Shown here piece after piece: positions 1 through 10,532 of a stretch of 45,589 bases of DNA (positions are counted from its first letter, which is position 1; every line of letters starts with the position of its first letter). The position numbers and the translations under genes are program-made. Origin of the DNA: Ignavibacteriales bacterium (lineage in GTDB: Bacteria; Bacteroidota; Ignavibacteria; Ignavibacteriales; Ignavibacteriaceae); NCBI GenBank assembly GCA_016707115.1, contig JADJIH010000008.1, forward strand, positions 1-45,589, read 5' to 3'. The notes under the pieces were generated by a model. The model was not told where the DNA came from. It did no database searches and saw nothing but the letters and a program-made list of their open reading frames with translations.

Positions 1-24
1 ACAGTTTATTTGATTTTTTAATAT

Positions 25-987
25 ATGACCGAATTAGAGATAGTGTTTTGTATCTGGCTGGTGGTTTAATTTTACTCTTTCTGTTGGAGCAGAGGTCTAA
101 TCAAGTGGAAGTTCAAATCTTGCAATTAAAATGGGAATTACCCGCTGGTAGTTGGACTTACTGTTGTGGCATTTGGAACAAGCACACCAGAACTTGTTGT
201 GAAGCTTGAAAGCTGCTTTGATTGGCAATAGCTCAATCTCACTTGGTAATGTTGTTGGATCAAACATTGCAAACATCGCATTAATACTTGGTGTAAGCAG
301 CTCTTATTAGACCGCTGGATGTTCATCACTAAAGTTATAATGGAAGAGAAATCCCATTATGATAGGAATCAGCGTTTTATTACTTCTGCTTTTAATTGAT
401 GGTGAACTACAGGAGGTTCTTTGATGGTTAGGTTTTGTATTCAGTATAGTTATTTACACAGTTGTTAATGTTATGATGGCTCGAAAAGAAAAAAATTCTG
501 AAGTTGACACAGAGTTTAAGGAAGGACTAAAAAGTAAACTTGGTATTCGTATCTCAATTATTTTAATGATTGGTGGATTAGGTTTACTGATAGTTGGTGC
601 AAATCTATTTGTACAAAGTGCTGTTGCAATAGCAAAGATATTTAATGTTAGCGATGCAATCATCGGTCTTACTATTGTTGCAGTCGGAACTAGTTTGCCA
701 GAATTAATAACCTCTATTGTTGCAGCATACAAAAAGGAATCTGATATCGCAATCGGAAATATAGTTGGGTCCAAATATTTTTAATATTATGGGAATTTTG
801 GGAATTACAGCACTGATAATTCCAATTGATTCTGTTGGTATAAGTTATATTGATTTGGCTGTGATGGTGTTCACGGCAATTATTCTGTTTCCACTCCAGC
901 CGAAGCGGTTTTCAATATCAAGGTTTGAAGGGGGCAATTTTGTTGATTGGATAGTTTGGCTATGTCTATTATTTACTTCCGAAGTAA
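25..987 (+). pseudogene. Na+/Ca2+ exchanger (CaCA family), frameshifted
   Basis: Inner-membrane calcium/sodium antiporter of the YrbG-like CaCA family, which exchanges cations across the membrane. Both alpha repeats are visible in different frames: the first around 150-300 reads VGLTVVAFGTSTPEL-like when frames are joined, followed by GNVVGSNIANIALILG; the second, at about 640-800, reads GLTIVAVGTSLPELITS then GNIVGS. The G-T-S-x-P-E-L signature in each repeat is the cation-binding hallmark. The likely start is the ATG at 25 and the likely stop the TAA at 985-987 (ending YYLLPK in the restored frame), giving about 320 aa, normal for the family. At least five single-base indels break the frame. 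Neighbouring essential genes are broken the same way, so I infer assembly error rather than a true pseudogene. Confidence 0.8.
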
Positions 988-1008
988 TTGACTTCTAAAT
1001 GAGACTTA

Positions 1009-1526
1009 TCAAATAGAGATATCTTTTCTTGCCGTATGACTTTCTGTTTTGTTAACAGACTTAATAGAAGAATTATGAATCCACAGTAACATAAAAATCT
1101 GCAATATTAAAAATACCGTTTTCAATTAAGGCAATCTCACTCTAATAAAATCGATAACATTTCCTTCATTAAAAGCTCTATCTATTAAGTTTCCCAATCC
1201 GCCGCTTAGAATCAGGATCAAACCAAATTGTTTTAGAAAATATTCTTGTTGATTTTTGTAATGTAGATAAAAGAATAGCCAAGAACACAGAGACAAAAGT
1301 ACAAAAATTATAAACTTCACTGTATCAGGAAGGTTGCTGCCAAGACTTAACATTCCGCCGTCATTTTCGATGTATTGAAGATGTACAATTCCAGCGATTT
1401 CTGTTTTTGGATTATCTTTTAACTGTTTGTAAGCAGTTTGTTTTGTAACTGATCACAACCAACCAGAATAAACACGGTAGTTATTACTAAAATTATTCTA
1501 ATTGCAACTTTCTTAACTAAATCCAT
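1009..1526 (-). pseudogene. lspA: Lipoprotein signal peptidase II (LspA), frameshifted
   Basis: Signal peptidase II, the inner-membrane aspartic protease that removes signal peptides from prolipoproteins. The main open stretch (1126-1353) carries the GGLGNLIDR motif and the VIDF motif, each holding one catalytic Asp, and several membrane segments. The start at 1526 gives a hydrophobic N-terminus; the restored frame then reads through IENDGGMLSLG. Past the VIDFIRV segment a shifted frame reads NGIFNIADFYVTV, typical of the family C-terminus. The end at 1009 is approximate because of at least two frame changes. It lies just upstream of ppa on the same strand. The window contains a lipoprotein substrate candidate (the GH5 protein), so the enzyme is expected to be functional and the breaks are probably sequencing errors. 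Confidence 0.75.
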
Positions 1527-1546
1527 TTTGTCTTTAGACTATTTTA

Positions 1547-2090
1547 TTAACCTATCTTTTCTTGATTGTAAAGATCGACAGCTTCGTTTATTATTTTGTA
1601 AGCATCATCTCTTCAAGAAACTGTTCAACAATTACCTGCTTGTGTTCCAGTTTTTATAATCTTCAAAAAATCTTCTCAATTCTACAATTGTATGCGGCGG
1701 CAGTTCTGATATATCATTAATATAATTTACAGCCATATCATTGTTAGCAACAGCAACAATTTTATCATCCTGCTCATCATCATCAATCATATGCATAACG
1801 CCAATTACTTTTGGCTTCTATCAAACAAAGCGGATCAACATCTATAGAGCAAATAATCAGAATATCCAACGGATCTTTATCATCGCAATAAGTTTGCGGA
1901 ATAAATCCATAGTTAGCCGGATAATGTACTGATGAATAAAGTACACGGTCTAGTCTTAACAATCCGCTTTCTTTATCAAGTTCATATTTCCCCTTAGAGC
2001 CTTTTGGAATTTCTATAATTCCGTTTACAGTTTTGGTATATCTTTACCAGGACTTACATTATACCACGGATGAAATGGTTTTGAATACAT
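1547..2090 (-). pseudogene. ppa: Inorganic pyrophosphatase, family I, frameshifted
   Basis: Soluble cytoplasmic inorganic pyrophosphatase (PPi + H2O to 2 Pi), which drives biosynthetic reactions forward. Joined minus-strand frames read a start near MYSKPFHPWYNVSPGKD, then EIPKGSKGKYELDKE, then the active-site stretch with CDDKDPLDILI (family signature D-x-D-P-x-D), and an end at YNQEKIG. The start is the ATG at 2088-2090 and the stop at 1547-1549, about 180 aa, the usual size for family I. Three or more single-base indels interrupt it (around 1610, 1820 and 2035). The 5' end overlaps the expected end of the upstream antiporter by about 30 bp, suggesting an operon. The gene is normally essential, so the breaks are most likely consensus errors. 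Confidence 0.8.
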
Positions 2091-3399
2091 TTGTCTTTTC
2101 TGTTTTAGATAAAAGTAATTGAACTAAAATAAAAATCGGTAAAGAACTATAATTGAAAACTTAAACATATAACTAAAAAAGTCAGGCATCTTTATATTGT
2201 TTTCTTCTGACTGCCTTAACGCATAAAGTTTGGACCATTACCAATATAAGTCATTGAACCAAAAGAATACCGCGGCTGTAGAAATTGCTTTTAGTAAAAG
2301 TTCTGAGTATCCCCGCAACTAATGTCCCTTCTGTTATTCAAGTCCTAAAGCCAGTGAATGGAAAGTTACTGCAGTAGGGTATTATCAAGAAAACTGCTTA
2401 ACAATCCTGTGTAATAATAAAACTGACTAGCAGTTTGGACTCCTAAGTGTTTTGCATTTACTTCAGATAAAGTAATGCTGGAACCATTGTTACAAAAATT
2501 CCTAAAAAATAAATATGCAACTTCTTAATTGGTCCCCAAGTAAAGTTATTTGAGGTTCTTAAAAGCTTCGGAGTGGATTTCATAGATAGATATGCCATCA
2601 ACAAAATAACTGCTTCTCTGATAAATTTGAAGTATGGATTAATGCTTATGAAGGAAAGATATTGTTCGTTGATAAAGGCAACAGCTAGTACAACACCAAC
2701 CAAGAAAATAAAATTTCTTTTTCCCTGGATTTTAATTGGGCGAATGTTTGTTTCATCTCTTACAACTGCGGAGATAGGTTCTTTTTGTAGTAATAAGTAT
2801 CAACAAAGAAATATACAATAAGCAGTAAAAGATTAGTTATAAACCATTCAGGAGCTAAATGAAAAAACCAGGTAAATGGTGCTCGCGCAAATACATCATA
2901 GAATAATGGAGGATCACCAAGGGTGTTAATAAACCCCCGCAGTTTGCAACGATTCCAATAAAAAATAATATAGTGTGGACTTTAAATGTTCTTTGCTTGT
3001 TCGTTTGGATAACTGGACGAATTAGTAACATTGCAGCACCGGTGGTCCCCATTATGGAAGCGAGGACTGCACCAATACCAAGGAACAATGTATTGACTTT
3101 AGGTTTTGCCGCAATATCACCAGTTAATAAAATTCCGCCTGTTATTGTAAACAACGCACCAAGTAAAATTAAAATGGAACATAATCAAAAACCATTGTAT
3201 GAATAAGCTGGTGGGAAAAACCATTCATTAGGAGATAAATTATTACAGGAATACTTAACGCAATTGCAATGTATAATTTATTTTTGTTCTTTTCCCAAAA
3301 GTGATTTAAGAACAATGGAAAAACTGCAATTGATAAAAGCATTAAAACAAATGGCAGCATACTCAATAGTGGTATTTCAACCTGCGGTGCGTGTTCCAT
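2059..3399 (-). pseudogene. CitMHS/NhaD-like sodium:proton antiporter, frameshifted
   Basis: Multi-pass inner-membrane transporter of the ion-transporter superfamily, resembling proteins annotated as sodium:proton antiporter or putative citrate transporter (CitMHS_2). The start at 3399 (MEHAPQVEIPLL) leads into hydrophobic helices; a central stretch on 2855-3154 reads MGTTGAAMLLIRP and GIVANCGGLLTPL, typical of this family's discontinuous helices; another stretch at 2458-2703 is again strongly hydrophobic. Restored frames continue to SSFLDNTPTAVTF and MTYIGNGPNFM before ending near 2059. Total about 445 aa, normal for the family. At least six indels break it. The transported ion cannot be decided from sequence alone. 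It shares its strand with ppa and lspA and diverges from proS. Confidence 0.65.
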
Positions 3400-3593
3400 A
3401 TTTTACTTTCATTAGTATGATAAATGTTAAAAATTCAAGTGCCAAACTAAAGAAAATAATGTCAATTTTACATCCAATAACCGATATTTTAGTAATTGAT
3501 CAGCAATTCTATCAACTTTGATAAACCTCCTCAAATCAGTATTTTTCAAACCAAAATTTCACATCAAATCAAAATAAATTAGAAAAGATATAT

Positions 3594-5276
3594 ATGAGAT
3601 TAAGTAAATATTTTGTTCCTACACTTAAAGAAGTTCCAAACGATGCTGTTGTTATCAGCCATATTTTAATGTTAAGAACCGGAATGGTCAGAATGCTTTC
3701 TGCAGGAATTTATTCTTTCCTTCCGCTTGGCTACAAAGTGATGAGAAAAGTAAGTGAAATTATTCGTGAAGAAATGGACGCAATAGACGGACAGGAATTT
3801 CATTTACCTGCGCTTAATCCAAAAGAAATTTGGGAAGAGACGGGAAGAGTTGCAGCTTTTGGTGATACAATGTTTCATCTAAAAAATCGCGAGTATGTTT
3901 TAGCCCCAACTCACGAAGAAATTATGACCTATCATGCCCGCAATGTTGTTAAATCTTATAAAGATATGCCGCAAATTTGGTATCAGATACAAACTAAATT
4001 CAGAAATGAATCGCGACCAAGAAGCGGCGTTATACGTGGCAGACAATTTTTAATGAAGGATGCTTACAGTTTTGATACAAGCTGGGAAGGATTGGACAAA
4101 TCTTATGAACTGCACGATAGCGCATATAGAAAAATATTTGATCGATGCGGATTAAAATATTTTGTTGTCGGCGCATCAAGTGGTGCAATGGGTGGAACCG
4201 GTTCTGAAGAATTTATGGTTAAATCTGCTGCCGGAGAAGATACAGTTGCTTATTGTGAGTCCTGTGGTTACGCTGCAAATGTTGAAGTTGCTGCATCAAG
4301 AATTGATTCTGTTGAACGAGATGCAGATAGTAAAACTATTTATGAAATATCAACACCAAATGTTCATTCTATAGATGAGCTTTGTGAATTTTTAAAAATT
4401 GATGAAATACAATGCGCAAAATCCAGAATTTATATTCACGATGAAAAACCGGTTTTAATTTTAATGCTTGGCAATGATGAGGTTAACGAAACCAAGTTGG
4501 AAAAAGTTCTTGGCGGAAATGTTCGTCCTGCTCATCCTGAAGAGTTAAAAGATATTTCTGGTGCAGATGCTGGTTCAATTGGTCCTGTTGGTTTCTCTGG
4601 AAGAATAATAGCAGACAATCGTTTGAAAAATGCAAACAATATGTTTAGCGGTGCTAATAAAAATGATTATCACATTGGCGGAATTGATTTTCAACGAGAC
4701 ATTCCAACAGTTGAGTATGCTGATTTTAGAACAGTAAAATCCGGTGAAGGCTGCCCAAGATGTGAAAAACATTTGGAAGTTTTTCCTGCGATAGAACTTG
4801 GACATATTTTTAAACTCGGTACAAAATATTCTGATTCTATGGGTGCACTGTTTACAGATGAAAAGGCGAAGAGCACCCAATAATTATGGGAGTTATGGAA
4901 TAGGTGTTGAGCGTGTTATGGCTTGTTACATTGAACAGAATCACGATGCAAACGGAATTGTTTGGAATAAACTACTCGCACCATTTCAAGTTCACTTACT
5001 CGGTTTGAATTTGAAGAAGAAAGAAATTGTTGATACCTGTGAGAAAATTTATAAAGATTTAAACAAACAATCCATGAAGTTCTGTTTGATGATCGTGATG
5101 TAACAGCAGGATTTAAATTTAATGATGCAGACTTACTCGGAATGCCAATTCAGGTCGTAATTGGTGAGAAGAAATTAAAAGAAAACAAATGCGAAGTAAA
5201 AGTTAGAAAAACAGGTGAACGATTTGATGTTGAGTTGAGTGAATTGATGAATAAGGTTAAGGAGTTGTTGGGATAA
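3594..5276 (+). CDS. proS: Prolyl-tRNA synthetase, interrupted by three indels
   Basis: Cytoplasmic class II aminoacyl-tRNA synthetase that charges tRNA-Pro. The first open stretch (3594-4883) holds motif 2 (IRGRQFLMKDAYSF) and the GAMGGTGSEEFM segment; a probable YbaK-like editing insertion follows at about residues 230-370. Frame is lost near 4867 (DEKGEEHP expected), again near 4890, and near 5085, after which VTAGFKFNDADLLGMP and the anticodon-binding domain continue to MNKVKELLG. The reconstructed length is about 561 aa, right for bacterial-type ProS with the insertion. Every break looks like one missing base. As this enzyme is essential and there is no sign of a second copy here, I read them as consensus errors. 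The gene diverges from the antiporter at 3399, with about 195 bp of non-coding sequence between. Confidence 0.92.
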
Positions 5277-5297
5277 AGATAATCAGAGAATATAATT

Positions 5298-5507
5298 ATG
5301 ATTCTTTATTACATCATATTTTTATTAATGGGAATAATATCGTACGGTATGTTAGAATCAAAGAAGAAAAATTTAATTAAGGTTAAAAGACCTTTAATCG
5401 ATAGAGATCATTGGGATTTTCTATTATGGAAAATTGGAATTGTAATAGGTTTTTGTGGAGTTATCGGAATAATTATCGAACTTATTAAATACATACTAGA
5501 TTATTAA
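5298..5507 (+). CDS. Small two-helix membrane protein of unknown function
   Basis: A 69-residue open frame that I do not recognise. It begins 21 bp after the proS stop, on the same strand. Residues about 2-16 and 44-66 are strongly hydrophobic and are separated by a basic, polar stretch (ESKKKNLIKVKRP), so the product would span the inner membrane twice with the loop probably cytoplasmic. There is no convincing ribosome binding site; the upstream sequence is simply AT-rich. It could be a spurious frame, but the hydrophobic-charged-hydrophobic pattern and operon-like spacing favour a real small protein. Confidence 0.45.
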   Translation: MILYYIIFLLMGIISYGMLESKKKNLIKVKRPLIDRDHWDFLLWKIGIVIGFCGVIGIIIELIKYILDY

Positions 5508-5576
5508 CAAAAGAGTTTCATAAAGTAGCTACTTCCTCAACCCCGTTCAGGTATAAAATTTCAATAACTTCTTGCA

Positions 5577-5598
5577 TTTATACCCATTCAGGTATAAA
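5577..5598. repeat. Short inverted repeat with a nearby second arm copy
   Basis: TTTATACC and GGTATAAA arms pair around a CCATTCA-type loop. The string TTCAGGTATAAAA also occurs once more just upstream (about 5546-5558). It is seen only in this gap and has no known name to me. The rest of 5508-5647 holds nothing recognisable. Confidence 0.5.
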
Positions 5599-5647
5599 AA
5601 TTCATCCAAAGAATTGATGGAACAAAGATTGGATCGTTTAAAATAAA

Positions 5648-5671
5648 AAGACGCTCTATTCTGAGCGTCTT
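5648..5671 (-). terminator. Intrinsic terminator for the OPT transporter operon
   Basis: A perfect 9-bp stem (AAGACGCTC / GAGCGTCTT) with a 6-base loop. The A-rich run on its left (5641-5649) becomes the U tract for minus-strand transcripts. It lies about 48 bp past the stop of the OPT gene and could also serve the plus-strand gene at 5298. Confidence 0.75.
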
Positions 5672-5718
5672 AACAATTATCCTAAGGTCTTCTTCAGGGA
5701 AGATTTAGATGGGGCCTC

Positions 5719-7704
5719 TTAATCCTCTTGCGGTTTTCCTCTCAAAGAATCCCAAATCATATAACCGCAAATTACTGCAAACATTACAATACCAAGAAGT
5801 TCAGCTGAGTGTGATTCTGCCCATTCAGGATTAACCCAGTTAAATCCTTGCCATCTTAAGATTGCACTAATAACTCCCATTAACGCTCCACCAGCAATAA
5901 ATCCGGATGCAATTAATGTTCCGCGTTCTCTTCTTGCATTGTTAACTTTCTCATCTTTGCTGCGTGTGGAAACAAAGTGAGCAATTAATCCGCCAACTAA
6001 AAGCGGAGTGTTTAACTCAAGCGGAATATACATTCCAAGTGCGAAAGCAAGTGCAGGAACTTTTATCATTGTTAATACTAAAGCTAAGATTGCTCCAACT
6101 ATGTATAATACCCAGGGAGCTGGTTGCTGATCCATTAAAGGCTGAATAACTGCGGCCATTGCATTTGCCTGTGGTGCAACTAACGATCCTTCACCGACGA
6201 AGCCATAAGTTTCATTTAGAATCATAATTACAAATCCAACTGTTAATGCGGAAACAAGAACTCCCAAGAATTTCCACTGTTCCTGTTTGCGGGGAGTTGA
6301 GCCGAGCCAGTAACCAATTTTAAGGTCAGTAATAAATCCGCCAGCCATAGAAAGAGCTGTGCAAACAACTCCGCCAATAATTAATGCGGCAATCATTCCG
6401 GATTCACCTTTTAATCCAACAGAGGTAAGTACGATTGAAGAAAGAATTAATGTCATCAAAGTCATTCCGCTAACAGGATTTGTTCCAACGATCGCAATGG
6501 CATTTGCGGCAACTGTTGTAAACAGGAATGAAATTATTAGGACTATTAATAATCCGGCTAAGGCCCAACCAAGGTTATGAACAACACCCACTTGGAAGAA
6601 AATAAATAATAATATTGCGGTAATAACTAAACCACCAACAATAATTTTCATAGAAATATCTAATTGAGTTCTTTTAGCAGCATTGCTGGCAGATTTCTTT
6701 TCGAATATTTCTTTAACTGCAAGTACAAGAGCATCTCTTATAATTTTTGATGATCTAATAATTCCGATAATTCCTGCCATTGCAATTCCACCAATGCCAA
6801 CGTGGCGAACATACTGTCTAAAGATTTCTTCAGCGCTCATAGCAGAAATTATTTTAGTTGCTCCTGTTCCAAATGTTTCTGTCAGTCCACCACCGATGTA
6901 AGAAATAATGGGGACTAAGAGATACCATGAAACAAAAGATCCCGCAGCAATTATAGCTGCATATTTTAATCCAACAATATAACCCAAGCCCATAACAGCA
7001 GCGCCAACATTTAATCTGAAAACGAGTTTAAATTTATCAGCGAGCATTTCACCGAATCCAAAAACTCTTGTTGTAAAAGTTTCACTCCACCATCCAAAAG
7101 TTGCTATGATAAAATCATAAAAGCCTCCTATCAATCCGCTTACAACAAGAACTAAAGCCTGCTTGCCGCCTTTTTCACCTGCGACTAAAATTTCAGTTGT
7201 AGCTGTAGCTTCAGGAAAAGGAAACTTGCCATGCATTTCTGCTACAAAATATTTTCTAAAAGGAATTATGAATAACATTCCTAACACACCGCCAAAAGCT
7301 GATGCCAAAAATATTTGATAGAATTGTGCTTCAAGATTTAGAATGTATAAAGCAGGTATTGTAAAAATAGCACCAGCAACTATCAATCCTGAGTTTTGTC
7401 CTATTGATTGAATAATCACGTTTTGTCCGAGTGACCCCTTTATCTTTAGTAAAGTTGAAACACCAACTGCAATAATTGCAATTGGAATCGCAGCTTCAAA
7501 TACCTGTCCGATTTTTAATCCGAGATAAGCAGCTGCAGCAGAAAATAACACTGCCATTAACAAACCCATAGTTACGGAGTAAACAGTAATTTCCTGCGGA
7601 TTAGAATCTGCAGGCATCAATGGTTTGTATTCTTCTCCGGGCTTAAGTTCAGTATAAGCATTCTCGGGAAGTCCTTTTATTTGTCCGCCTTGATGTTCGC
7701 TCAT
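5719..7704 (-). CDS. OPT-family oligopeptide transporter
   Basis: Inner-membrane transporter of the oligopeptide transporter (OPT/YSL) superfamily, 661 aa, typical for bacterial members. The N-terminal about 40 residues are polar and cytoplasmic; helices begin at EITVYSVTMGLLMAV and continue to the end, about 15-16 segments. Family landmarks are the first-helix AAAAYLGLKIGQVFEAAIP, the SLGQNVIIQSIGQNSG stretch, GKFPFPEATATTEIL and the NPVSGMT motif. OPT proteins import short peptides or metal chelates by proton coupling. Here the gene starts only 14 bp after a secreted subtilisin-like protease on the same strand, which supports peptide uptake as its job. A terminator follows at 5648-5671. The frame is intact. 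Confidence 0.92.
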   Translation of the reverse strand: MSEHQGGQIKGLPENAYTELKPGEEYKPLMPADSNPQEITVYSVTMGLLMAVLFSAAAAYLGLKIGQVFEAAIPIAIIAVGVSTLLKIKGSLGQNVIIQSIGQNSGLIVAGAIFTIPALYILNLEAQFYQIFLASAFGGVLGMLFIIPFRKYFVAEMHGKFPFPEATATTEILVAGEKGGKQALVLVVSGLIGGFYDFIIATFGWWSETFTTRVFGFGEMLADKFKLVFRLNVGAAVMGLGYIVGLKYAAIIAAGSFVSWYLLVPIISYIGGGLTETFGTGATKIISAMSAEEIFRQYVRHVGIGGIAMAGIIGIIRSSKIIRDALVLAVKEIFEKKSASNAAKRTQLDISMKIIVGGLVITAILLFIFFQVGVVHNLGWALAGLLIVLIISFLFTTVAANAIAIVGTNPVSGMTLMTLILSSIVLTSVGLKGESGMIAALIIGGVVCTALSMAGGFITDLKIGYWLGSTPRKQEQWKFLGVLVSALTVGFVIMILNETYGFVGEGSLVAPQANAMAAVIQPLMDQQPAPWVLYIVGAILALVLTMIKVPALAFALGMYIPLELNTPLLVGGLIAHFVSTRSKDEKVNNARRERGTLIASGFIAGGALMGVISAILRWQGFNWVNPEWAESHSAELLGIVMFAVICGYMIWDSLRGKPQED

Positions 7705-7718
7705 ATTACATTCCTTTA

Positions 7719-10532
7719 TTAGAATTTTAAGTTAATTGGAAGTTCATATTCTTTTTTTCCTGATGATGGCGATTTGAAATATACTTTTCCGTATACCTCT
7801 GCATCTACAGGAATGGTGATTTCAGGTTTTGAAAAACTAAAATCAAGATACTTAATATTATTTGGATAAAGTGTTAATGAAGTTTTACCAGCATTTTTAA
7901 CATCTACAGATACAGGAGAATCAAAATAAGTTATTTCATTAACAGATAAATTTGCATTTAATTCTTTGCTAACAAAAGCCGGAATAATTTCTAAAACATA
8001 TTTTACTGTGTCTTTATCTCCGGAGAAGTCAGCAGTTATGCTTCCTGTACGATAAGATAATCCATCTTTGTTAACCGCTTTTCCATTCTCATCCAATATT
8101 TGATAAGCAAAATCGGTGATCTTATTAAAATCTTCTTTTGTTAAAGAAAAATTAAATTCTTTTGTTCCTTCGCCTTTTGTTATTGTGAAAGGCATTTTAT
8201 AAGTATCATTGCCATCAACCATTAAATTATAGTTGCGTTGATATCCAAGCATTTCTGAACTAATGTTATAAGTTTTTGTTTCATTAAAATAATTTACCAA
8301 TTCAATTCGTTTATCAGTTGATGAAACTTCTTTTGCATCATTTGTTTGTAAAGATAAAAACTCAATGCCAAGATTATAAGTTGATGGATCAGTAGCTAAG
8401 AAAAATCCATCCATATCTATTTCATATATTCCCGGTTCAAGATCGTAATAATAGTTTTCTATTTTTTCGTCCTTGTTTACCGAGTAGAGAACAGCAGATT
8501 GATGAATCTGAATTCCATTGTTGTCTGATAGAAAATATTTACAGCGGGAGTATTTGTTGGATGAAGCATCTCTGCTTAAAGTGATTTTCATACTGTTCTG
8601 TCCGGCAGGAACTTTTACAAAGTATCTTTTAATCATTCCTTGATTTATTGTTTGATCTTTCCAAAACATCTTGTAATTGCTTGATGAATTAATTTCATAA
8701 GGAATTACAACTGTTGCAAGTAATTCAAACTCAGGAGTTTTGCTGGCATCATCGCGGTAAGCTGTAATTTTAGCTGTGTACATTCCTGGTTCTTTAACTT
8801 TTGATTTATCGATTTTAACATTGACAGTTGCAACCTGATCATTTCTTATGTAAGTTTTTTTCTGAACAAGGGTAAGCCAGTCAGCATCACATTTTAAATT
8901 GTAAACTCTGTAAAACTTATCTGATTTAATCGAATTATCTCTTTTAACATTGAATGAAAAAACCTCATCTCCAGTTAAAAAGGATCCATCACGGATGTAA
9001 AGATTTCTGGATCTATTATCCGGTTGATTTGGTGCAAATGAAGAAACAGTATAAGTCTCAAATTTTGAAATCTCATTATTCTTTAGATACTTTTTAAGGA
9101 TTTCATAAGAGTTTATAACATTTATATATCCGCCGCCCTGATCAATTGGAGTGTATTCATCTCGTTTAACTGCACCTTCTCTTATAACTTTGAAGAGAAG
9201 TTGTGAAGGAATTTTTACTCCGGGAAATTCTTTTTCTGCAGCGCTTAATAATAACGCCATTACACCGGAAGTGTATGGGCAAGCCATACTTGTTCCCCAG
9301 AATTTATCTCCGCCACTAAAATTTGGAACAGTAGAAGTGCAAGCACCGGGAGAAATTACATCAGGCTTGCTAACTTCGCCGCCGCGTGAACTAAAATGCA
9401 AAAGCATATTATAAGGAAGTAAATTTCCGTAATTATCACGCGCAATTTCCTGTGTTAAAACTGCGCCGGATGAAAAAACAAAACTGCTTGATGAAGGCAA
9501 TCCTGCAGATGAGATTCCAGGTCCGTTGTTACCATTGCTTGTGCTTACATATAAGTAAGGATTTTTGGTTAACAAATCAGCAAGAAATTTTTCCAATTCA
9601 GAACGAGCTTCTATTTCACTTCCAACGCCAAAGCTCATGCTAACTATACAAGGGACTTTCATTTCTTTAGAAATTTTATCTGCATACAAATAAGCTTTTT
9701 TCATACTTTCTGTTACAGTTGCACCACCGGGATAATTATTATTACCAAGTTTTAATCCAATAACTTTGGCCCCGGGTGCAACTCCATTTATTCCAGCATC
9801 ACCGATATTACATCCTGCGGCAATTCCTGCGCAGTGTGTTCCATGTGAGCCATCATCAAAGTAAAGTGAAATGAGTTTTTCATCTGGAAAAATATTTAAT
9901 GCAAGCGTAATTGGAGACAAACCTTTTTGATTTTTAATTGTAAATGCATCATAATTTTCCTTGTAGTTTCTTAAAGGTTTTTCGTCAGATAGATCACCAT
10001 TACCATTTGTATCAAAGTAAACAACCCAGTAACCTTCGGTAGTTTTATAAGTTACCATAAAATATTTATCATCTTTAACGCCGTTGCCATTCAAGTCCTG
10101 CGCACCAGAGCCCGAATTCATCAAATGAGTTTCATTCAAAACAGTTATCCAGTAATTATCATCTGCACTTTTTAGCATTTTATTTTTATCTGCAAATACA
10201 GAAAATCCTTTTGCTTCATTCTCAAAAACATCTTTTCCATCTTTACTAGTTAAATCAGCTTCAACAAGAGGCATATCGCCCTGTCCGGTAAAATCCTGTG
10301 CATCAATTACTTTAACTTCTCCGGTTGATGTTTTGGTTAATCCATCAATTCCCATATCAACACCGGTATCAAGAATTAAAATAATTGTTCCTCTTCCGTC
10401 ATACTCAGGATGGAGTTTAATAAACTCTTCAACGCCGGTATCCTTTAATGATAGAAATGTCTGATCATTTTCCTGCGCAACGATTGATATTGTAAGCAGG
10501 AATAAAATGAGCGAAAGAAATCGTGTCTTCAT
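7719..10532 (-). CDS. Secreted S8 serine protease, tripeptidyl-peptidase-II-like
   Basis: A 937-residue subtilase. Residues 1-20 form a signal peptide ending near SIVAQ, so it is exported. The catalytic triad is visible: Asp55 in ILDTGVD, His230 in HGTHCAG and Ser415 in WGTSMACP. The gap of about 175 residues between Asp and His is unusually long for S8 and matches the insertion of tripeptidyl peptidase II, as do the stretches YWVVYFDTNGNGDLSDE, LRNYKEN and GVAPGAKVIGLKLG. The C-terminal half (about 520-937) is beta-rich and resembles the TPP II follow-on domains. No T9SS tail is seen, so it may stay periplasmic. TPP II enzymes release tripeptides from peptide N-termini; co-transcription with an OPT transporter fits a peptide scavenging unit. 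The exact specificity is inferred. Confidence 0.9.
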   Translation of the reverse strand: MKTRFLSLILFLLTISIVAQENDQTFLSLKDTGVEEFIKLHPEYDGRGTIILILDTGVDMGIDGLTKTSTGEVKVIDAQDFTGQGDMPLVEADLTSKDGKDVFENEAKGFSVFADKNKMLKSADDNYWITVLNETHLMNSGSGAQDLNGNGVKDDKYFMVTYKTTEGYWVVYFDTNGNGDLSDEKPLRNYKENYDAFTIKNQKGLSPITLALNIFPDEKLISLYFDDGSHGTHCAGIAAGCNIGDAGINGVAPGAKVIGLKLGNNNYPGGATVTESMKKAYLYADKISKEMKVPCIVSMSFGVGSEIEARSELEKFLADLLTKNPYLYVSTSNGNNGPGISSAGLPSSSSFVFSSGAVLTQEIARDNYGNLLPYNMLLHFSSRGGEVSKPDVISPGACTSTVPNFSGGDKFWGTSMACPYTSGVMALLLSAAEKEFPGVKIPSQLLFKVIREGAVKRDEYTPIDQGGGYINVINSYEILKKYLKNNEISKFETYTVSSFAPNQPDNRSRNLYIRDGSFLTGDEVFSFNVKRDNSIKSDKFYRVYNLKCDADWLTLVQKKTYIRNDQVATVNVKIDKSKVKEPGMYTAKITAYRDDASKTPEFELLATVVIPYEINSSSNYKMFWKDQTINQGMIKRYFVKVPAGQNSMKITLSRDASSNKYSRCKYFLSDNNGIQIHQSAVLYSVNKDEKIENYYYDLEPGIYEIDMDGFFLATDPSTYNLGIEFLSLQTNDAKEVSSTDKRIELVNYFNETKTYNISSEMLGYQRNYNLMVDGNDTYKMPFTITKGEGTKEFNFSLTKEDFNKITDFAYQILDENGKAVNKDGLSYRTGSITADFSGDKDTVKYVLEIIPAFVSKELNANLSVNEITYFDSPVSVDVKNAGKTSLTLYPNNIKYLDFSFSKPEITIPVDAEVYGKVYFKSPSSGKKEYELPINLKF

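Noticed and set aside
105..122. tRNA T-loop-like string GTTCAAATC
   Set aside because: It lies in the exchanger coding sequence (GSSNLAIKM) and no acceptor stem or anticodon arm can be built around it.
454..774. Minus-strand frame of 106 codons opposite the exchanger
   Set aside because: It is antisense to the second conserved alpha repeat; its protein has no recognisable features.
3400..3530. Possible gene start (GAGGAGG on the minus strand near 3523-3529) upstream of the antiporter
   Set aside because: Frames after it stop within a few codons; given the indels here I cannot support a gene.
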